From contig VBHE01000257.1 of NCBI GenBank assembly GCA_005889515.1, positions 2,404 through 12,958 of the forward strand: a DNA stretch of 10,555 nucleotides, written 5' to 3'. A program made the position numbers and the translations under genes. This stretch comes from Chloroflexota bacterium (GTDB lineage Bacteria > Chloroflexota > Dormibacteria > Aeolococcales > Aeolococcaceae). This document shows positions 1 to 6,102 of the stretch, in pieces; the first letter of the stretch is position 1, and each line of letters starts with the position of its first letter. The notes under the pieces were generated by a model that worked only from the letters and a program-made list of their open reading frames with translations, had not been told where the DNA came from and ran no database searches.

Positions 1-54
1 ACCTTCGAGGACGCCGAGCACGCCACCATCCGCGCGCTGAGCGCCGGCGCCTGA
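1..54 (+). CDS. 3' end of an unidentified upstream gene
   Basis: The window opens inside a reading frame that gives TFEDAEHATIRALSAGA and then a TGA stop at 52-54. Seventeen residues are too few to assign a family. The stop lies six bases before the GTG start of the TetR gene on the same strand. This spacing suggests that the cut gene belongs to the same transcription unit as the regulators that follow. Codon use is G/C-ending, as in the neighbouring genes, so the frame is credible. Confidence 0.5.
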   Translation, partial: TFEDAEHATIRALSAGA

Positions 55-60
55 GGCACG

Positions 61-681
61 GTGGCCCAGAACGCGCTCGGCTCCGACACGGCGCCGAAGA
101 CGGCGCGCGGGGCGTCGACGAGGGAGCGTCTGCTCCGCGCCGCCGAGTCGGTGTTCGCGGAGCACGGCTACTCGGGGACGCGCATCGCCGACATCGTCCA
201 CGCGGCGGGGGTGTCCCACGGCAACTTCTACCGCCACTTCCAGAACAAGGACGACGTCTTCGTCGCGGTGCTCGAGCCGCTTCTCGACGAGCTCGTCGAG
301 CCCTTCGTCCGCGCCCTCGCCGAGGGCAGCGACGTGCTCGACTCGATGGTGCGGGTGAACACCGACTTCTTCGCGACCTACTCCCGCCACCGCCGCCTCT
401 TCCCGCTGCTCCGCGAGGCGGCGGCGGTGAACCCCGACTTCACCGCGATGTGGCTGCGCATGCGCGACCGCTTCATCGGCCGGATCGGCGCCTGGCTCGA
501 GGAGATCGGCGCCGCCCCGCCGGGAGCGGCGGCGGAGCCGCAGCTGCTCGCCCTGGCGCTCGGGGCGATGACCGAGCAGCTCGCCTACATCCAGATCGGC
601 CCGTCTGGTACCGGGCCATCAGGAGTGACCGATGAACGACCCCGCCGCCCTGGCACCCCAGGAGTGGTCGACGCTCTGTGA
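61..681 (+). CDS. TetR/AcrR-family transcriptional regulator with a probable frameshifted C-terminus
   Basis: The N-terminal half is a standard TetR DNA-binding domain. A helix begins near residue 20 (TRERLLRAAESVFAEHGYSG), and the helix-turn-helix covers about residues 40-67 (TRIADIVHAAGVSHGNFYRHF, then NKDDVF). Residues 70-180 form a helical ligand-binding region. The GTG start at 61 has GAGG four bases upstream, and no other good start exists before the HTH. The last 26 residues, after G180 (base 600), are rich in Gly, Pro and Arg, use AT-ending codons foreign to this genome (TCT, GGT, CCA, TCA, GGA, GAT, GAA, CGA) and overlap the next gene by 50 bases. Another frame from base 603 reads VWYRAIRSDR and stops in an ATGA overlap with the next start, which looks like a normal TetR end. 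I infer an out-of-frame deletion or an assembly error near 597-605. The ligand is unknown. The likely role is repression of this operon. Confidence 0.85.
   Translation: MAQNALGSDTAPKTARGASTRERLLRAAESVFAEHGYSGTRIADIVHAAGVSHGNFYRHFQNKDDVFVAVLEPLLDELVEPFVRALAEGSDVLDSMVRVNTDFFATYSRHRRLFPLLREAAAVNPDFTAMWLRMRDRFIGRIGAWLEEIGAAPPGAAAEPQLLALALGAMTEQLAYIQIGPSGTGPSGVTDERPRRPGTPGVVDAL
621..625 (+). promoter_or_regulatory. Shine-Dalgarno site of the winged-helix gene
   Basis: AGGAG stands six bases before the ATG at 632. This is one of the best ribosome-binding sites in the window and supports that start. It lies within the overlapping tail of the TetR frame, which suggests that the long tail is not the ancestral TetR end. 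Confidence 0.65.
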
Positions 682-1222
682 GGTGCGCCTGCGCGGCAGC
701 GTGCTCCGTCCCGCCCCCGGCCACACCGGGGAGCTGGAGCTGATGGGACTGGTGGTGCGCCGGGGCGACCTGGTCGCGATCACCGACGCCGGCCGCGCCG
801 CCCACGCGGCCCGCGCGCGGCTCACCCCCGGCTCGCCCGAGGAGGCCGTGGTGCGCGAGGTGTACCAGCGCTTCGGCTCGCTCAACGCGCGCCTGCTCAA
901 GCTCTGCACCGACTGGCAGCTGCGCCCCGGCGGCGTCCCCAACGACCACCATGACCCCGACTACGACATCCGCATCCTCGACCGCCTGGCGGCGACGCTC
1001 GACTGCGCGTGCGCGGAGCTCGACCGCCTCACCGCGGTGGACGGGCGGTTCGCGGGCTACGCCGGCCGCCTCGACCACGCGCTGCGCCGCGTCGACCGGG
1101 GCGAGCACGCCTGGGTCGCCTCGGTGACGTGCGACTCGGTCCACACCGTCTGGATGCTCTTCCACGAGGAGCTTCTCTGCGCCCTGGGGGTGTCCCGCGC
1201 CGACGAGCAGCCCGTCGTATGA
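632..1222 (+). CDS. Winged-helix (MarR-like) putative regulator
   Basis: This protein has 196 residues. Its N-terminal part resembles a winged helix: helices at about 10-45 are followed by a beta wing, VRRGDLVAITDAGRAAH (residues 42-58), which is the strand-turn-helix pattern of MarR-type domains. The rest is a helical domain with a CTDWQ motif (92-96), a DHHDPDYD segment (105-112) and an HTVWMLFHEELL segment (171-182). I recall similar proteins in actinobacterial genomes annotated only as transcriptional regulators or hypothetical proteins, so the function is inferred. The start is fixed by AGGAG at 621-625. The gene overlaps the 3' end of the TetR frame and ends 17 bases before the DUF7064 gene, so it sits inside a regulator-regulator-effector operon. 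The C-terminal domain could bind a ligand or a partner. No catalytic motif is visible. Confidence 0.7.
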   Translation: MNDPAALAPQEWSTLCEVRLRGSVLRPAPGHTGELELMGLVVRRGDLVAITDAGRAAHAARARLTPGSPEEAVVREVYQRFGSLNARLLKLCTDWQLRPGGVPNDHHDPDYDIRILDRLAATLDCACAELDRLTAVDGRFAGYAGRLDHALRRVDRGEHAWVASVTCDSVHTVWMLFHEELLCALGVSRADEQPVV

Positions 1223-1239
1223 GAGAGCAGGGGGGAACC

Positions 1240-2178
1240 ATGATCGACACCGCCCCGCCCGCCGAGCTGACCGAGCGCGACGCGCTCCGCCACCGGCTGC
1301 CCGACCACCCCAGCGCCCGCGAGGCGATGTACTGGGTGATCTGCCTGCCCGAGGAGCGGCTCGGGATCTCGGTGTACGCGTACATCAAGCCCACGGGTGA
1401 GGCGACCCAGGTCGTGCTCGGCTGGGGACCGGAGCTGCGCACCGTGCTCCTCGACGAGATCCGTGACGCCCCCATCGTGGGCGACGACCTCGACGACTTC
1501 ACCGTGGGACGGCTGCACATGCGCCAGCCCGACCCGCTGCGCACCTGGGAGGTGAGCTACGCGGGCGAGGAGCTGGAGCTCGACTTCCGCTTCAGCGGCA
1601 TGCACCGCGCCTTCTCCTACTGGGAGAACCCCAACGGCAGCCCGCTCGCCTTCACCAGCCACAACCGGGTCGAGCAGTGCGGCACCGTCGAGGGGACCCT
1701 GCGCCGGAACGGCCGCACCGTCGGCTTCCGCACCACCGGGCACCACGACCACTCCTGGGGGATGCGCGACTGGGCGGCGATGATGCACTACAAGTGGATC
1801 GCGGCCCAGGCGGGCGACGATCTCGCGGTGCACGCCACCCAGGTGATCTGGCGCGGACGGGTGATGGTCAACGGCTACGTGTACCGCGACGGCCTGCTCT
1901 CGCCGCTCGTCGACGCGCGCTTCGACGGCTCCTACGAGTCCGACCTGCATCCGCGCACGGTCGAGCTCGAGCTGCGCGACGCCGCCGGCCGGCTGACCCA
2001 CGCCCGCGGCGAGCGCTTCGGCGGGACCGTCTTCCCGTTCCCCGGGGTCGAGCTCACCGAGACCGGCTGCCGCTTCGAGATCGAGGGCCGGCCGGGGGTC
2101 GGCCTCTGCGAGATGCTCTGGCCGGAGGGGTACCGCTCCCACCTGGAGACGACCTGGGGTCACCTCGGTGGCCGCTGA
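1240..2178 (+). CDS. DUF7064/AttH-like lipocalin-type protein
   Basis: This protein has 312 residues, no signal peptide and no membrane segment. The ATG at 1240 follows a strong purine tract (AGGGGGGAA, two bases from the start). The frame stays open upstream into the previous gene, but that extension is a shadow of the winged-helix gene. The clearest motif is GHHDHSWGMRDW (167-178), typical of proteins now called DUF7064/DUF7065 and distantly related to the AttH/CrtC lipocalin-like fold. Alternating beta-type segments (for example FRFSGMHRAFSYW at 116-128 and VMVNGYVYRDGLL at 208-220) fit a beta-barrel protein. The two His-Asp residues of the motif could bind a ligand or metal, but the family has no firmly established reaction that I can name. 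Close linkage to a TetR gene suggests an inducible pathway acting on a hydrophobic or steroid/terpenoid-like substrate; this is inference. The last 11 bases overlap the HAD gene. Confidence 0.75.
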   Translation: MIDTAPPAELTERDALRHRLPDHPSAREAMYWVICLPEERLGISVYAYIKPTGEATQVVLGWGPELRTVLLDEIRDAPIVGDDLDDFTVGRLHMRQPDPLRTWEVSYAGEELELDFRFSGMHRAFSYWENPNGSPLAFTSHNRVEQCGTVEGTLRRNGRTVGFRTTGHHDHSWGMRDWAAMMHYKWIAAQAGDDLAVHATQVIWRGRVMVNGYVYRDGLLSPLVDARFDGSYESDLHPRTVELELRDAAGRLTHARGERFGGTVFPFPGVELTETGCRFEIEGRPGVGLCEMLWPEGYRSHLETTWGHLGGR

Positions 2179-2791
2179 GCGGCCGCGCGCCCTCCTCCTC
2201 GACTACGCCGGCGTCCTGACCGTCCCCATCGGCGAGGCGCTCGCCGCGGTCTGCGACTCCGAGGGGATCGACCCGGACTCGGTGCGGGACGGCGCCGACA
2301 TCGCCGCCCTCGAGACCGGGCGGATGCCGCTGGCGGAGTTCGAGGCCGCCTTCGCGTCGCGGCTGCGCTCGCGTCCGGGGGCGCCGCCGCCGGTCGCCGA
2401 CGGCCTGGTGGGGAGGATGTTCGCGGTGCTCCCGCCCAACCCGCGGATGGCGGCCGCGGCTCGCAGGCTGCGCGCCGCGGGGGTGCGCACCGCCCTGCTC
2501 ACCAACACCTGGGGCGGGGCCGAGGGCCACGACACCGCCGAGCTCGCCGAGCTCTTCGACGTCCTGGTCCTCTCCCACGAGGTGGGGCTGCGCAAGCCCG
2601 ACCCCGAGGTCTACGCCCTCGCCGCCGAGCGGCTCGGGGTCCGGGCGGGCGCCTGCGTGGTCGTCGACGACCTCATCACCAACGTCATCGGCGCTCAGGA
2701 GGCGGGCATGCGCGCGGTCCTCCACCAGGACGACGCCACCACGATCGCCGAGCTCGAGGAGCTCTTCGGGGTGCCCGCCACGGCCCGGTGA
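2168..2791 (+). CDS. HAD-superfamily hydrolase (subfamily IA-like)
   Basis: The protein has 207 residues with the four HAD motifs in order. Motif I is LLLDYAGVLT with nucleophile Asp12, motif II is LLTNTWG with Thr112, motif III is RKPDPEVY with Lys143, and motif IV is VVVDDLITN with Asp167-Asp168. Residues 19-90 form an alpha-helical cap, as in subfamily I. The second Asp of the usual DxD pair is Ala14, as in many DxGGVL-type members related to the N-terminal domain of epoxide hydrolases. The general acid/base may therefore be absent or supplied elsewhere, and the substrate (a phosphoester, or less likely a haloacid) cannot be told. The GTG start at 2168 lies inside the 3' end of the DUF7064 gene with an 11-base overlap, which suggests coupled translation. 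A start further downstream would remove motif I. This appears to be the last gene of the operon, because a promoter-like sequence follows. Confidence 0.88.
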   Translation: MAAERPRALLLDYAGVLTVPIGEALAAVCDSEGIDPDSVRDGADIAALETGRMPLAEFEAAFASRLRSRPGAPPPVADGLVGRMFAVLPPNPRMAAAARRLRAAGVRTALLTNTWGGAEGHDTAELAELFDVLVLSHEVGLRKPDPEVYALAAERLGVRAGACVVVDDLITNVIGAQEAGMRAVLHQDDATTIAELEELFGVPATAR

Positions 2792-2799
2792 TGAGGCGG

Positions 2800-2829
2800 T
2801 TGCCCACCCCCCGCCGGGCCCGCTACACT
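2800..2829 (+). promoter_or_regulatory. Predicted sigma70-like promoter of recJ
   Basis: TTGCCC (2800-2805) and TACACT (2824-2829) are separated by 18 bases. They lie in the 105-base gap between the HAD stop and the recJ start. Transcription would begin near 2836 and give a leader of about 60 bases that contains the hairpin at 2858-2896. The call rests on consensus match and position only. Confidence 0.5.
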
Positions 2830-2857
2830 CCCGAACATCCGTGCGTAGCCAGTCCCG

Positions 2858-2896
2858 CCCCGCGCACCCCACTCGCCTTCTCAAGGGTGCGCGGGG
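2858..2896 (+). promoter_or_regulatory. Perfect 12-bp hairpin abutting the recJ start codon
   Basis: CCCCGCGCACCC (2858-2869) and GGGTGCGCGGGG (2885-2896) are perfect reverse complements around a 15-base loop. The right arm ends at the base before the ATG at 2897 and contains the only G-rich candidate for a ribosome-binding site. In RNA it would hold the start region in a very stable stem. No T-run follows, so it is not a classical intrinsic terminator. A role in translational control is inference. Confidence 0.6.
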
Positions 2897-4609
2897 ATGA
2901 GACCGGCCCCCCGCCGCTGGGTGGAGAGCGCGGCGCCGCCGCTCCCCGGGCTGCCGTCGGTGCTCGGCACCGTGCTCGCCGCCCGTGGCCACGACGCCGC
3001 GGCGGCGGCCGCGCTCCTCGACCACGGAGGCGAGGTCCACGACCCGTTCGCCCTCGCCGGGATGCCGGAGGCGGTGTGCGTCGTCGGCGTCGCCGTCGCC
3101 GAGCGCACCCCGATCGCGGTGTACGGCGACTATGACGCCGACGGGGTCACCGCCTGCGCGATGCTGACCCTGGCCCTGCGCGCCGCGGGCGCCGACGTCG
3201 TCCCCTACATCCCCAACCGCATGACCGAGGGCTACGGCCTCCACGGGCCCGCCCTCGAGGAGCTCGCCGCCCGCGGTGTGGGCTGCGTCGTCACCGTCGA
3301 CTGCGGCACCAGCAGCGTCGACGTCGCCGCCGGCCGCCCGGCGGGGATGCGGCTGGTGATCACCGACCACCACCTCCCCCTCGCCCCCGGTGGCGGGGAG
3401 GTCGCCCTGCCCGAGGTGGACGCCCTCGTCAACCCCAAGCGCCCGGACTGCACCTACCCGTTCGACGCCCTCGCGGGGGCGGGGGTGGCCTGGAAGCTCC
3501 TCGCCGCGCTCGAGGCCGAGGGGGTCGTCCCGGCGGGGAGCGCCGACGCATCCCTCGGCCTCGCCGCCCTCGGCACCGTGGCCGACATGATGCCGCTGCG
3601 CGGTGAGAACCGCCTGATCGTCCGGCGCGGGCTCGAGGCGCTCGCCGCCTCCCCGTCGCCGGGGCTCGCCGCGCTCTGCGCCGCCGCGGGGGTGCGGGGC
3701 CCGCTCCGTGCCGCCGATCTCGCCTTCGGGCTCGCGCCGCGGATCAACGCCGCCGGCCGGATGGAGGATGCCGAGCTCGCCCTGCGCCTGCTCCTCGCCG
3801 CCTCGACCGCCGAGGCCGAGCCGATCGCCGGCCGGCTCCAGGGGCAGAACGTCGACCGCCAGGCGGCGGTGGCCCGGGCCATGGTCGAGGCCGAGGAGCG
3901 GGTGGCGGAGATCCCCGACGACGCTCCCGCGATCGTCCTCGGCGACGCCCGCTGGCCGATGGGGATCGTCGGCCTGGTCGCGGGGAGGCTCGCCGAGCGC
4001 TACTCGCGACCGACCTTCATCTGCAGCCTCGAGGGCGAGGAGGCCAAGGGCTCGGCCCGCTCGGTCCGGGGCGTCCACCTCGTCCGCGCCCTCGGCGTGG
4101 CGTCGGACTGCCTGCTCCGCTACGGGGGCCATGCCGTCGCGGCCGGCTTCAGCCTCGACCCCGGGCGTCTCGGCGAGTTCGGAGACCGGGTGAGCGCGGC
4201 GGTGGCGGAGCAGCTCGGCGACGCCCCTCGCGAGCGCCTCCACCACGTCGAGGCGACGGTCTCGATCGCCGACCTCGTCCCCGAGCTCTGCGCCGAGCTC
4301 GCGCTGCTCGAGCCCTGCGGCCAGGGCAACCCCGAGCCGCTGCTCTGCCTGCGCGGCGCGACCGTCGTCGGGGCGTCGAGCTTCGGCGCCAGCCGCCAGC
4401 ACCTCAAGGTGAACCTCACCGACGCCGGCGGCCGGGTGATCGAGGCGGTCGCCTTCCACAAGCCCGGGCTCGCCGCCCACCTCCCCCCCGGCCGTCGCGT
4501 CGACGCCCTCTTCGGCGCCGACCTCGACCGCTGGGACGGGGTCGAGCGGGTCCGCCTGCGCCTGCGCGACCTGCGTCCCGCCCGCGAGGCCCTCGCCGCC
4601 GCCGGGTAG
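2897..4609 (+). CDS. recJ: Single-stranded-DNA-specific 5'-3' exonuclease RecJ
   Basis: The product has 570 residues, the normal length for bacterial RecJ, and all DHH/DHHA1 motifs are intact. These are GDYDADG (77-83), VDCG (134-137), DHH (157-159), GTVADMMPL (226-234), PRINAAGRM (281-289), GSARSV (385-390) and GGHAVAAGF (410-418). EPCGQGNPEP (472-481) marks the OB-fold domain that follows. The aspartates and histidines of the first motifs bind the catalytic Mn/Mg ions. RecJ degrades single-stranded DNA 5' to 3' in the cytoplasm during RecF-pathway recombination, mismatch repair and base-excision repair. The ATG at 2897 is the only possible start: an in-frame TAG lies at 2846-2848 and no alternative start codon occurs between. 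A promoter-like sequence upstream suggests that the gene is transcribed independently of the preceding operon. A stem-loop covers the start region. Confidence 0.96.
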   Translation: MRPAPRRWVESAAPPLPGLPSVLGTVLAARGHDAAAAAALLDHGGEVHDPFALAGMPEAVCVVGVAVAERTPIAVYGDYDADGVTACAMLTLALRAAGADVVPYIPNRMTEGYGLHGPALEELAARGVGCVVTVDCGTSSVDVAAGRPAGMRLVITDHHLPLAPGGGEVALPEVDALVNPKRPDCTYPFDALAGAGVAWKLLAALEAEGVVPAGSADASLGLAALGTVADMMPLRGENRLIVRRGLEALAASPSPGLAALCAAAGVRGPLRAADLAFGLAPRINAAGRMEDAELALRLLLAASTAEAEPIAGRLQGQNVDRQAAVARAMVEAEERVAEIPDDAPAIVLGDARWPMGIVGLVAGRLAERYSRPTFICSLEGEEAKGSARSVRGVHLVRALGVASDCLLRYGGHAVAAGFSLDPGRLGEFGDRVSAAVAEQLGDAPRERLHHVEATVSIADLVPELCAELALLEPCGQGNPEPLLCLRGATVVGASSFGASRQHLKVNLTDAGGRVIEAVAFHKPGLAAHLPPGRRVDALFGADLDRWDGVERVRLRLRDLRPAREALAAAG

Positions 4610-4614
4610 ACACG

Positions 4615-4640
4615 CTCGCGGAGATCGGCGCGCGACCGTC
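4615..4640 (+). repeat. Leader element, copy 1 (upstream of SGNH copy 1)
   Basis: This 26-base element matches 5509-5534 at 20 of 26 positions without gaps. The shared parts are CTCGCGG, ATC and CGCGACCGTC, separated by 2 and 4 variable bases. It ends 61 bases before the ATG of SGNH copy 1. The second copy ends 53 bases before the ATG of SGNH copy 2. It may be a regulatory site or simply duplicated leader DNA. No convincing -35/-10 pair was found in the 92-base gap between recJ and this gene. Confidence 0.5.
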
Positions 4641-4701
4641 ATCGTGATGTGACCGCGGTGAACCGGATCCCGCATCGGGGGCACGCGACCCTGCGGCTGA
4701 G

Positions 4702-6102
4702 ATGCCCCCCAGCCGCTCAGTCGTCGCCCTGCTCGCCGCCGCGGCCGCCCTCGCCGCCGGCGTGGCGAACACCGCGGCCCCGGCGGGCGGGCCGGTGCGC
4801 GCTCTCGCCGCGGGCACGCCGATCCGCGCCACGGCCCCCCCGGTGGCGCAGGCCAGCCCCGAGGCCACACCCGCGCCGGCGGCCACGCCCACCCCCCTCC
4901 CCACGCCGGCGCCCGCCGGCCCCATCGTGGCCCTGGGCGACAGCCTCACCTACAGCTACGGGACCGGGGTGACGACGGAGTTCTTCGGGCCCGCCCCTGC
5001 CCACAGCTATCCCTGGGACATGGCCCGCGACCTCGGCGTCCCGGTGGTCAACGCGGGCGTCAGCGGCACCACCGCAGCCGAGGTCCTCGACCCGGCGTCC
5101 CAGCCGGAGCCGCGCCCGACGGACCTCCGGCTCCCCGCCCTGCTCGCCCTCCATCCCCGGCTGATGGTGGTCGGGTTCGGCACCAACGAGGCGGCCAACC
5201 TCGGCTGGCCGGTCGCCCGGACGGTGACGAGCTTCCGCGAGCTCCTCGACCGGATCGCCGCGGCCGGTGTGCCGATCGTCCTCGTGGGAACCCACGTCGA
5301 CTGCACCGTCGAGCCGTGCGCCGGTTCGGAGAGGCCCGCCGGCACGCCGCCTCAGGTCTACACCAGCGCCGCCCTGGTGCTCGACGTCGAGCACGGTTTC
5401 ACCGCGGCGGACATGACCGACTGGATCCACTGCACCGCGCGGGGCTACCAGCTGATGGCCGATCGCATCGAGGCCGCGGTGCGGTCGAAGCTCGCCCGAG
5501 CGAGCGATCTCGCGGTCATCATTCCGCGACCGTCCCGGGTCGGCGCCGTTACCGTCCCGTCCACAGCCTCCACGCAGGGTTTGAGGGATGCGTCCGCTGA
5601 CCGCCACCGCCGTGCTCGGCGCCCTCTTCGGCGTCGTCAGCGCGCTCGCGGTCCAGGGCACCGAGGCCTACACCGCAGCACCCGCGGCGGTGCTGGCCCA
5701 GCTGCCACTTCCCGCCCCGACCCCCGACCCGACCCCGGGACCGACCCCGGCCCCCACCCCTGTGCCGACGCCGACGCCCACCCCTGTGCCGACGCCGACG
5801 CCCACCCCGGCAGCGAGTGGTCCGATCGTGGCCCTGGGCGACAGCCTCACCTATTCATGGGGGAACGGGGTGACCCAGGCGTACTTCGGGCCCGCTCCGG
5901 CTCACAGCTACCCGTGGGACATGCAGCAGGACCTCGGCATCCCCGTGGTCAACGCGGGGGTCAGCGGGACGAGCGCCGCCGGCATGTTCGACCCCGCCAT
6001 CGACGGCAACCACCGCCCGGCCAGCCTCATGCTCCCCGCCCTGCTCGCCCTCCACCCCCGGCTGATGGTCGTGGGGTTCGGCACCGTCGAGGCCGCTCGT
6101 GA
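4702..6102 (+). CDS. Secreted SGNH/GDSL hydrolase, copy 1, with lost stop codon
   Basis: The ATG at 4702 starts a Sec-type signal peptide (SVVALLAAAAALAAGVANTA, residues 6-25). A Pro/Ala/Thr-rich linker (about 47-72) and an SGNH domain follow. Block I is ALGDSLTYS with Ser81, block II is NAGVSG with Gly119, block III is GFGTNEA with Asn162, and block V is TDWIHC with Asp240 and His243. All four catalytic or oxyanion positions are present, so an extracytoplasmic esterase or lipase activity is likely; the substrate is unknown. Compared with copy 2, it lacks 14 residues just before block V. Similarity to copy 2 ends at KLA (residue 265, base 5496). The next codon, CGA at 5497, may be a mutated TGA. 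Beyond it codon bias is lost, and the frame runs on through the leader and 515 bases of copy 2. The functional protein probably was about 265 residues; the extra tail of about 200 residues is unlikely to be native. Confidence 0.8.
   Translation: MPPSRSVVALLAAAAALAAGVANTAAPAGGPVRALAAGTPIRATAPPVAQASPEATPAPAATPTPLPTPAPAGPIVALGDSLTYSYGTGVTTEFFGPAPAHSYPWDMARDLGVPVVNAGVSGTTAAEVLDPASQPEPRPTDLRLPALLALHPRLMVVGFGTNEAANLGWPVARTVTSFRELLDRIAAAGVPIVLVGTHVDCTVEPCAGSERPAGTPPQVYTSAALVLDVEHGFTAADMTDWIHCTARGYQLMADRIEAAVRSKLARASDLAVIIPRPSRVGAVTVPSTASTQGLRDASADRHRRARRPLRRRQRARGPGHRGLHRSTRGGAGPAATSRPDPRPDPGTDPGPHPCADADAHPCADADAHPGSEWSDRGPGRQPHLFMGERGDPGVLRARSGSQLPVGHAAGPRHPRGQRGGQRDERRRHVRPRHRRQPPPGQPHAPRPARPPPPADGRGVRHRRGRS
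5509..5534 (+). repeat. Leader element, copy 2 (upstream of SGNH copy 2)
   Basis: This is the partner of 4615-4640, with 20 of 26 bases identical and no gaps. It lies in the stretch that the stop-less SGNH copy 1 frame reads through. This supports the view that 5500-5587 was originally a non-coding leader belonging to copy 2. Confidence 0.5.

Noticed and set aside
450..635. A 61-codon plus-strand frame inside the TetR gene
   Set aside because: It is not an independent gene, because most of it is an Arg-rich shadow. Only its last ten codons (VWYRAIRSDR) are meaningful, as the probable displaced end of TetR.
2858..2896. The recJ hairpin as an intrinsic terminator of the upstream operon
   Set aside because: There is no T-run after the stem, it ends at the recJ start codon, and it lies downstream of the predicted recJ promoter.
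2054..4870. A 938-codon open frame on the minus strand across the HAD and recJ genes
   Set aside because: It is a shadow frame typical of G+C-rich coding DNA. The translation is low-complexity (Gly, Arg, Glu, Ala) with no domain motif, while the plus strand codes clear HAD and RecJ proteins.
5757..5804. Tandem repeats as a CRISPR or attachment-site signal
   Set aside because: The two 24-base units are directly adjacent with no spacers, lie in frame within a coding gene and encode a Pro-Thr linker.
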